64,000 nucleotides of DNA, from contig QAZA01000010.1 in assembly GCA_003054695.1 (NCBI GenBank), positions 345,602-409,601 on the forward strand, read 5' to 3'. The stretch comes from Verrucomicrobia bacterium LW23 (GTDB taxonomy: Bacteria > Verrucomicrobiota > Verrucomicrobiia > Methylacidiphilales > UBA1321). The notes below the pieces were generated by a model, which was given only the letters and a program-made list of their open reading frames with translations, was not told the DNA's origin and did no database searches. Numbering within the stretch: the stretch's first letter is position 1; the number at the start of each line of letters is the position of its first letter. Positions 58,036 through 64,000 of the stretch are shown in pieces. The translations under genes were made by a program, and so were the position numbers.

Positions 58036-60015
58036 CTACGCGCCCGCGCGCTCCGGCCCAGGCTCCGCGGCTTTTGCGCCCACCTCATCCATCTGCTCCA
58101 GCGCGGCGGAGCGCTCGCCGGTGGTGGCCGCTTCAGCGGCGTCGGCCAGGCAGCCGTCGCGGATAGCGGCTTCGGTGGCGGCGATAAACTTTTGCGCGGC
58201 GGGGAAGTACTCTGCGGTGCCTCGGATTTTGGCGAGCTCGCGCAGGCTTTCCGCCTCGCGGGCGCGGAAGACGGCGAGCGCGCTTGCGGTGGAGTCGGGG
58301 CAGACACCGAGCTCGCGCAGGGTATCGGAGGCGAGATCCAGCGCGCTTCCGAAATATTCGTGATACACGTTGTCTATGTTCCTGTTTATCAAGTCGTAGG
58401 CATGGTCGCGGCTGGTGGCCCGTGCCAGGATTTTGACGTGCGGAAAGTGATGGCGCACGTTGTCGACAATCTCCAGCGCCTTGGCTTCGTTGTCGATCAT
58501 CAGAAGCAGGAGCTTCGCGTTCTCGATGCCGGCGGCGCGCAGGAGATCGAGGCGCGAGGCATCGCCGTAATAGCCTTTAAGTCCCACGCTGCGAAGGAGT
58601 TCGATCTGTTCGGAATCGAGGTCGAGAATGGTGGCGCTGACGCCGTTGGCGCGGAGGAAACGAGCCGCGATATTGCCAAAGCGGCCGAAGCCGGCGATGA
58701 TAACGGGGCAATGCTCGTCGATCTTGTCGGGCTCGCGCTCCGGCACGGGGGCGCTCGTGCGCAGGCGCGGCACAATCACCTTCTCATGCAACGCAAGCAG
58801 CAGGGGTGTGGCAGCCATGCTAAGGGCGATGCTAAGTGTCAGCAGCTTAATGGTTTCCATGGGAAACACCGCGTGCTGGGCGGAGAAGCTGAGGAGGACA
58901 AAGCCGAATTCGCAGCCCTGGGAGAGCGCGAAAGCGAAGAGCAGGGAGCCCTCCAGGCCCAGTCGGAACGCTCGACCCAAACCCCACAGTACCAGGAACT
59001 TGACGACAATAAGCGTAAGGATGAGCCCAATGACAACAACGAGGTTGGCGCGCAACAGGGCGAAGTCGATACTTGCCCCAACGGCGATGAAAAAGAGGCC
59101 GAGCAGGAGGCCTTTGAAGGGGGCGATCTCGGCCTCCAGCTGGTGGCGGTATTCGCTGTCGGCCAGTACAACGCCGGCGACGAAGGCGCCGAGGGCGGGA
59201 GAGAGGCCCACTAAATCCATAAGTAGCGTGGTGCCAAAGACTAACAGTAGGGCGCTGGCGGTAAAAAGCTCCTGAAGGCGCGCGGCGGCGATAAGGCGAA
59301 ACCAGGGGCGCACGAGGAAGCGGCCGCCAAGGAGAGCGCCGAAGACAAGCACCAGCTTGCTGATGTGGAACAGATGCTCCATGACAGTAAAGCGGGCCGC
59401 GCTCTCGCCCGGCACGGCGCTGATGGCAGTGACCGCGGCGTGGGCGTGGTTGATCTGGCTTTTGTCGAGGACGAGTGTGCCTGTCGACATGGCCAGCAGA
59501 GGCAATACGGCGAGGATGGGAATGACAGCGAGATCCTGAAAAAGCAGCACGGAAAAGGAGGCTTTGCCGCCCGGCGTGCCAAGGAGGCCTTTCTCCTTAA
59601 GTGATTGCAGCCCAATGGCTGTGGACGACAGGGAGAGTATCAGCCCGGCCGCAATGGAGGTGTTGAGGCTGAAGCCGGCCAGCACGCCGACGAGGGCGAG
59701 CGCCACGGTTGTTAACACAACCTGCAGCCCGCCCAGGCCAACTATGGCGCTACGCAGGCGCCATAATGTAGCGGGGTGGAGCTCCAGGCCGACAATGAAG
59801 AGGGTGAGGATGACGCCAAACTCGGCGACGTGCATGATGTCCGACGAGCGCTCGCCGACGATGTTGAGAGCAAAGGGCCCGATGGCGGCGCCGGCCAACA
59901 GGTAGCCGAGCACGGAGCCCAGCCCCAGCCGCTGGGCAATAGGCACGGAGATAACGGCCGCAGCCAGGTAGCCCGAGCAGTGCTGGGCGATTGTCGGTAA
60001 ATCCATGGATGCCAT
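58036..60015 (-). CDS. CPA2-family cation/proton antiporter with TrkA-N domain (Kef-like)
   Basis: 659 residues from the ATG at 60015 (an ATG at 60006 is also possible). About 12 membrane helices in the first 390 residues (GSVLGYLLAGAAIGPFAL, SLSSTAIGLQSLKEKGLLGTP, the SLSSTA motif being typical of CPA2). The C-terminal cytoplasmic part is a RCK/TrkA-N Rossmann domain: CPVIIAGFGRFGNIAARFLRANG, with GYYGDASR. This is the KefB/KefC group of K+/H+ or Na+/H+ antiporters. A linker of acidic residues and an Ala/Glu-rich tail follow. No KefF-type ancillary gene is adjacent. Confidence 0.93.
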   Translation of the reverse strand: MASMDLPTIAQHCSGYLAAAVISVPIAQRLGLGSVLGYLLAGAAIGPFALNIVGERSSDIMHVAEFGVILTLFIVGLELHPATLWRLRSAIVGLGGLQVVLTTVALALVGVLAGFSLNTSIAAGLILSLSSTAIGLQSLKEKGLLGTPGGKASFSVLLFQDLAVIPILAVLPLLAMSTGTLVLDKSQINHAHAAVTAISAVPGESAARFTVMEHLFHISKLVLVFGALLGGRFLVRPWFRLIAAARLQELFTASALLLVFGTTLLMDLVGLSPALGAFVAGVVLADSEYRHQLEAEIAPFKGLLLGLFFIAVGASIDFALLRANLVVVIGLILTLIVVKFLVLWGLGRAFRLGLEGSLLFAFALSQGCEFGFVLLSFSAQHAVFPMETIKLLTLSIALSMAATPLLLALHEKVIVPRLRTSAPVPEREPDKIDEHCPVIIAGFGRFGNIAARFLRANGVSATILDLDSEQIELLRSVGLKGYYGDASRLDLLRAAGIENAKLLLLMIDNEAKALEIVDNVRHHFPHVKILARATSRDHAYDLINRNIDNVYHEYFGSALDLASDTLRELGVCPDSTASALAVFRAREAESLRELAKIRGTAEYFPAAQKFIAATEAAIRDGCLADAAEAATTGERSAALEQMDEVGAKAAEPGPERAGA

Positions 60016-60060
60016 GCGCTTACATCGTTAAGGTTGGGGAGGCGCGCGAAGGAGCAGGCA

Positions 60061-60114
60061 GGGACATTCCGTGTCCCAGGGACACGGTTTGTCCCTGGGG
60101 ACATGCTATGTCCC
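60061..60114. repeat. Three back-to-back GGGACA-N5-TGTCCC palindromes
   Basis: GGGACATTCCGTGTCCC (60061-60077), GGGACACGGTTTGTCCC (60079-60095) and GGGACATGCTATGTCCC (60098-60114) follow each other with spacers of one and two bases. Each is a perfect 6+6 inverted repeat around five bases. They lie between the antiporter start and the downstream end of the lipase gene. Confidence 0.85.
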
Positions 60115-60140
60115 TGGGGCGAGCCGTGTGCACGCGCGGC

Positions 60141-61811
60141 TTAGCGTGGCGTACCCGCCTCCTTACGCAGGATACGTTTGATTTCTTCCACCGCGGCGGG
60201 GTAGCGGAAGGTATTGTGGCCGCCGCGCACCACCAGCTCGGATTCAGCACCGGCAAGGTGGCTGCTTTTGTAGGGAACAACGCCGTCGGTGCCGAGTTCC
60301 CTGGGCCCTGCATGTCGTTGGCCTGCAATGGTATGGAAGGGCACTTCGGGCGGAATCTCGGCCAGGGCGCGCAGGGCGGTGCTTTTGGGGGAGAGCGTAC
60401 GGATGGAGGAAAAGTGGCCGTCGCGATAGAAACGCAGAGCCTCGGGCGTCATCTTGTCGGGGTTATCGTTGGCTATTTGCGTAAAGCCAACGCGCAGGGT
60501 GCGCGGCAGGCGGACGAGGAGATTGCCGATGATGCCGGCCGGCGAGTCGGCGACCGGACTGCCCCGGTGCGGTGCGGAGACAAAAATGGCGCGCACGACC
60601 CGGCGGTTGCGCGGAAACGTCATGATGCGGTGAAGCTGGGCGATGTCGCCGCGATCGCCGGCCAGTTGCTCGGGCGGCACGCGGAAGATACTGGCCCACA
60701 AGCGGTTACCGCTTGCGCTCACCAGGGTGTGGCTAATGACGCCACCCATGCTGTGGCCCAGCACGACAATGCGGCGTGTGGCGGGGTCGCTGCTGTCCGG
60801 GTCGATGTTGTGGAGCAGCGCGTTGAGGCTCTCGCGCAGGCGCAGCGCGTTGGCCAGCACGGGCGTTCCGCTGGTGTAGTAAAATTGCCATACCTGATAG
60901 CGGGCGCGCAGGACGGGGTCCTGCCGTATGGAGTTGACGAGCAGGCCGAAATCGACGGGCGTGGACTGAAGGCCGTGCACCATCAGCAGGGGGATCTTGT
61001 GCGGATCGTACGGATCGAGCATGTAGATTTGCTGGCGATGGGTTTTGATCTCCGGGTTAAGCATGCCGCCAAAGCCAAGGCGCTTGAGGTGGGCGGCGCG
61101 CTTGATCAGCATCAGCCCGTCGGCGGATACATCGCGCGCCAGGGGCAGCGTGGCGCCGTTAAGGGTAACGGTGGCGGCGGTGTTGGGCACGAGATCGAGC
61201 ACGGCCCGCGAGCCGGCGCGGGCGGGGCGGCCCGGGCGGTAGATGGCCGTTGCGCCCTGAAAGAGGCCCTCGCGCGGGTAAAGATCGGCCTGAGATGTGG
61301 CGTACTCGATGATGACCGGGATGCCGGCGCCGGGCGTGAATGATCCCGGCGTCGCCTTGGCCAGGTAGAGCTTGCGCGGTTGTATCGTCCTGGCCTCGTG
61401 GGGGATATGCGAGGCGACGGGAGGAATGCGCAGGTCGATACCGGCGGCGGCCAGGCGCGTGCGGGCGGTTTGCGGCGCAGTTCCATCCAGCGCGGCCGCC
61501 AGCTTGTGGGTAGCGGCGTTGTATTCTGCCAGGATGGTCGGCGAGGGCGCGGATCCCCCCCTGCCACGGCCCAGCGAGTGATAGGCGGTATCGGCGACAG
61601 CGCGGTCGGCAGGCGTGAGGCCGGCGAAACCCAGGCCGCGCGTGGCCGCAAGGCCGGCGTCCGGTTGCCGCAGCGGGGCGCAAGATGTGAGGAGAAGGAG
61701 GGCAATCGCTGCCATTGCCACGGGCGCAAAGCAGGCAATGCCGATGCGAAGGACGGCGGCCTGCTCTCTCGGGCTTGGTTTACGGACACCGGAAATGCAG
61801 GGGTTAGACAC
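60141..61811 (-). CDS. Lipoprotein alpha/beta hydrolase (lipase/esterase)
   Basis: 556 residues from a GTG at 61811; an ATG at 61715 is possible, but the GTG supplies the positive charges needed for a signal peptide. A lipobox, LLLLTSC, around the first 50 residues makes it a lipoprotein. The hydrolase part shows oxyanion loop LLMVHGLQSTPVDFG, nucleophile elbow VVLGHSMGGVISH, and probable acid/His region DGVVPYKSSHL ... VVRGGHNTFRYP. An extra N-terminal domain (about 50-270) precedes it. The substrate is unknown; lipase, acyl-hydrolase or wax-ester activities are all possible. Confidence 0.85.
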   Translation of the reverse strand: MSNPCISGVRKPSPREQAAVLRIGIACFAPVAMAAIALLLLTSCAPLRQPDAGLAATRGLGFAGLTPADRAVADTAYHSLGRGRGGSAPSPTILAEYNAATHKLAAALDGTAPQTARTRLAAAGIDLRIPPVASHIPHEARTIQPRKLYLAKATPGSFTPGAGIPVIIEYATSQADLYPREGLFQGATAIYRPGRPARAGSRAVLDLVPNTAATVTLNGATLPLARDVSADGLMLIKRAAHLKRLGFGGMLNPEIKTHRQQIYMLDPYDPHKIPLLMVHGLQSTPVDFGLLVNSIRQDPVLRARYQVWQFYYTSGTPVLANALRLRESLNALLHNIDPDSSDPATRRIVVLGHSMGGVISHTLVSASGNRLWASIFRVPPEQLAGDRGDIAQLHRIMTFPRNRRVVRAIFVSAPHRGSPVADSPAGIIGNLLVRLPRTLRVGFTQIANDNPDKMTPEALRFYRDGHFSSIRTLSPKSTALRALAEIPPEVPFHTIAGQRHAGPRELGTDGVVPYKSSHLAGAESELVVRGGHNTFRYPAAVEEIKRILRKEAGTPR

Positions 61812-61997
61812 AGGTTCTAGCCGTAGCGTTTCCGACCGCGGATGGCGAATGTTTTTGTGGAGGATTTTGAGGCGGGTGGGCGTGCGTGCAAACCGGCAGG
61901 GGCCACTCGTCTTATTGGTGTCGGTAACGGGCGTTGCGCCAAAGAGAACAGCAGGGCGTGAGCGCTCTGACTTATAGCATCCTGATGCTTGTCGTAC

Positions 61998-62405
61998 ATG
62001 CATATAAAGAAATGTGTTATGCAAGATTTCATCTATATTATTTTTGCCATTTACGGTTGTTGCTTTGTCTATTGCTGCGCCACGGTAAGCACACTTGCCT
62101 CGCAGGAGGAAGCACTGGAGCAAAAGAAGAACCCTGTCTCGCACGTGATTGCGGAGCTGAAGCGGGAGACAGGCCGCCTGAACATTATGGCGTTGCCCAG
62201 GGGCACGCAGAACGCATTCGACACCTTTCTTCGGAGCGGCGGCAGTCGCATTGTCAATGGCGAGTACCCGGCCGGCTGCAAGTATCCGGATATGTTTCAC
62301 TTTACCATCTACGCCAACGCCGTTACCGGCGAGTACTGGGTGCATCAGACCGGCGGGCGCGCCGGTGTCTCCAAACATTACGGGCCAATGCAGCAGCAGC
62401 ACTAA
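61998..62405 (+). CDS. Small secreted or membrane protein
   Basis: 135 residues from the ATG at 61998 (an ATG at 62019 is a later choice). A hydrophobic, Cys-containing N-terminus (MQDFIYIIFAIYGCCFVYCCAT) followed by SQEEALEQKKN suggests a signal or anchor with a possible lipobox-like Cys. The rest is a small domain (YPDMFHFTIYANAVTGEYWVHQTGGRAGVSKHYGPM). No family recognised. It is divergent from the lipase gene. Confidence 0.6.
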   Translation: MHIKKCVMQDFIYIIFAIYGCCFVYCCATVSTLASQEEALEQKKNPVSHVIAELKRETGRLNIMALPRGTQNAFDTFLRSGGSRIVNGEYPAGCKYPDMFHFTIYANAVTGEYWVHQTGGRAGVSKHYGPMQQQH

Positions 62406-62536
62406 AAGGCGGGCGGATTTTGAGGCACTTTTGGACGAACAGTGCGGTAGCATTTGCAAAAAAATAGACGAAAGTTACTTATTCAGTCTTCCTTCTTGTA
62501 AAGTTAAGGAGAGTGCGGTTGCATTGTGCAATCTCC

Positions 62537-63784
62537 ATGAAATTCTCTCGCGATGCGTCTGTCATCCTTATAGTGGCCGTCGTACTTATTGTCAGCGGCC
62601 TTACGTTTCTCTCCATCCGCATGTTCAGCGGGCTTACCGATGAGGTTGAGCAGGAGCAGTTTCAGTTGATGGAGACTATCCTCAATGCGAGCATTCGCGC
62701 GGCGGAGGAGCGCGCGCTGGCCCGCGCCGAGCTTATCGCCAATCTCCCCTCCGCGCGCAAATTGCTGGCCGCCCGCGACCGCGCCGGCCTGCTGGCGGAG
62801 TTTGGCGACACGTTTAAGGTGCAGAAGGAGAAGTACGGCGTCGACCAGATCCAGTTTCACATTCCTCCCGCCACCTCCTTCCTGCGCCTGCACCGGCCAC
62901 CGGATCCCAACAAGCCGTTGGACCCGGCCGACCCGGCCTACGGCGACGATCTCTCGCGCTTCCGCCCCATGGTACGGCTGGTGAATGAGGACCAGGTTCC
63001 CCGCAAGGGCCTGGTGATTGCGCGGACGGGGCCGGCCATTTTTGGCGTGGCGCCGATCAAGGACCCCGCGGGCGTGCATACGGGCTCGGTCGACTCCGGC
63101 CTCAGCTTTGCGCCGGTGCTGGACTCCCTTAAAGCGCGCTACCAGATGGACCTGGTGCTGTTTATGGCGGAGGAGCCGCTGAAGAAGTTTGCGACCGGCC
63201 TGCCCGCGCACATCATTACGGAGCAAAACCGGCGCGGCAAGTACGTGATGTTCCAGGCCACCCACTGGGGGCTGATGCAGCAGCTTGTCGGCGAGTCCGA
63301 GCTGGCCACGCTGACGACAACGCGCTACACGCGCACCGTCAACCGCGTCACCTACGGCATTGTGCTGTTGGATTTGAAGAACGCGGCGGGTGACCCCCTG
63401 GGCGTGCTGGCGTGCGCCAAGGATTTCAGCGCATCGCGTGCGGCGGCGGGGCGCTCGCTCATCTGGCAATCCATGCTGGCGCTGTGTGCCATTCTGGCTC
63501 TTGCTGGCGTCATCATCGTGGTGATTCGCGGCTTTGTGCTGCGACCGCTGGAGGTGCTGGGCGAACGCTTTACCGAATTTGTCGAAGGACATCCGCCCCG
63601 ACCCATGGAAGGCGAGTTTTGTGCGGAAATGCAAAAGTTTGTGGAGGGCTATGACCGGCTTCGTCAACTACAGACAGCGGAGTACCCGCCGGAAAGGCCC
63701 GCCGCCACTCCCGAGCCCGACGCGGCCTCGTCCTCGACTGACGCCGCGCCGGCCGCCGCCGCTAAGCACGAGGAGAAATCGTGA
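62537..63784 (+). CDS. Membrane sensor protein with dCache-like domain
   Basis: 415 residues from the ATG at 62537. Two membrane helices (about 7-29 and 308-333) flank a periplasmic domain of about 275 residues. Its sequence FHIPPATSFLRLHRPPDPN ... DDLSRFRPMVRLVNEDQVPRKGLVIARTGPAIFGVAPIKDPAGVHTGSVDSGLSFAPVLDSL is the hallmark of double-Cache (dCache_3-like) sensor domains, which bind small molecules in the periplasm. After the second helix only a short coiled linker (VLRPLEVLGERFTEFVEGH) and an Ala/Pro-rich tail remain, so there is no kinase, cyclase or methyl-accepting output domain. The stop overlaps the next start (GTGA at 63781-63784), so the two products are coupled. Confidence 0.85.
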   Translation: MKFSRDASVILIVAVVLIVSGLTFLSIRMFSGLTDEVEQEQFQLMETILNASIRAAEERALARAELIANLPSARKLLAARDRAGLLAEFGDTFKVQKEKYGVDQIQFHIPPATSFLRLHRPPDPNKPLDPADPAYGDDLSRFRPMVRLVNEDQVPRKGLVIARTGPAIFGVAPIKDPAGVHTGSVDSGLSFAPVLDSLKARYQMDLVLFMAEEPLKKFATGLPAHIITEQNRRGKYVMFQATHWGLMQQLVGESELATLTTTRYTRTVNRVTYGIVLLDLKNAAGDPLGVLACAKDFSASRAAAGRSLIWQSMLALCAILALAGVIIVVIRGFVLRPLEVLGERFTEFVEGHPPRPMEGEFCAEMQKFVEGYDRLRQLQTAEYPPERPAATPEPDAASSSTDAAPAAAAKHEEKS

Positions 63785-64000
63785 AGATTTACCTCTCCAC
63801 CCTGCTTTGCGCAGCGGTCATCGTCGCCATTGCCCTGGCGGCCGACGGCCCGCGCCCCGGCCCGGAGAAGAAGCCCGACCTGCCGCAGCAGCTGGGCCTG
63901 CCCATTAACGTGCTTACCGCCGTCTATTTCCTCAAGATCGACGAACTGGAGGAGAACGAGAATCACTTCAAAGGCACTGTCGACGTTCGTCTTCGCTGGC
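63781..64000 (+). CDS. Putative pentameric ligand-gated ion channel, N-terminus (partial)
   Basis: Starts with GTG at 63781. The visible 73 residues are a signal peptide (MKIYLSTLLCAAVIVAIALA), a short charged linker (PGPEKKPDLPQQ) and the start of a beta sandwich, PINVLTAVYFLKIDELEENE ... VDVRLRW. That pattern (V.V...VYFL.I.ELDE....F.....V.L.W) is how the extracellular domain of prokaryotic pentameric ligand-gated channels (GLIC/ELIC family) begins. The gene is cut by the window edge, so the Cys-loop-equivalent and the membrane helices are not visible. Other beta-sandwich proteins cannot be excluded. Confidence 0.6.
   Translation, partial: MKIYLSTLLCAAVIVAIALAADGPRPGPEKKPDLPQQLGLPINVLTAVYFLKIDELEENENHFKGTVDVRLRW

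Noticed and set aside
60061-60114. Possible CRISPR array
   Set aside because: The repeats are 17-bp palindromes with 1-2 base spacers, not repeats with unique spacers of about 30 bp.

Overview
The window looks like chromosomal DNA of a high-GC Gram-negative bacterium. The best guess is Verrucomicrobiota, Opitutae-like. Three lines of evidence support this: three tandem porins sharing a short N-terminal region and ending in Phe; a DUF4159 protein, a PEGA/SUMF1-like protein and a WD40-like membrane protein alongside GT9 transferases; and frequent weak Shine-Dalgarno sites with GTG/TTG starts. This is inference from protein style; there is no rRNA or other marker here. Several housekeeping enzymes (LeuRS, RimO, UvrA) carry Ala/Gly/Ser-rich low-complexity inserts.

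Layout. 1-9.8 kb: the N-terminal part of aspartate kinase (runs off the left edge), an alpha/beta hydrolase with an Asp nucleophile and a long acidic tail, a secreted beta-helix protein, a zinc alcohol dehydrogenase, a LacI-type regulator, a CheR-TPR methyltransferase and a small membrane protein. 9.8-19.7 kb: uvrA, a nucleotidyltransferase, a small membrane protein, a DUF4159 protein, leuS and, divergently, the rdgB-type nucleotide pyrophosphatase. 19.7-24.8 kb: an accessory patch of lower GC with an RloA/RloB-like ATPase-TOPRIM pair, rimO, and a VapBC toxin-antitoxin pair followed by a 164-bp palindromic element. 24.8-30.3 kb: an AraC regulator divergent from a phytanoyl-CoA dioxygenase-like gene, an HNH endonuclease, four minus-strand tRNA genes (two with leucine anticodons on class-I bodies), and a gene-poor stretch. 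30.3-36.7 kb: a Pro/Ala-rich anchored protein, thioredoxin and biotin ligase in translational overlap, two DsrE-like proteins, and two overlapping GT9 glycosyltransferases. 36.7-42.3 kb: a second, diverged 164-bp element and three tandem porins separated by clear terminators. 42.3-48.5 kb: a MoaD/ThiS-like protein, a VOC protein, and a convergent pair made of a PEGA/SUMF1-like protein and a WD40-like membrane protein. 48.9-58 kb: an operon of a 1498-residue secreted protein, an AlgI-type MBOAT acyltransferase and two AlgJ/AlgX-like SGNH proteins, most simply read as an O-acetylation system for an exported polysaccharide. 58-64 kb: a CPA2 cation/proton antiporter, a GHSMG lipoprotein lipase, a small secreted protein, and a dCache sensor protein overlapping by four bases the start of what looks like a pentameric ligand-gated ion channel, cut by the right edge.

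The items most worth following are the Cache-sensor/ligand-gated-channel pair at the right edge, the two class-I tRNAs with leucine anticodons, the two dispersed non-coding element families (164 bp and about 135 bp), the three back-to-back GGGACA-N5-TGTCCC palindromes, and the polysaccharide acetylation operon with its giant companion protein.
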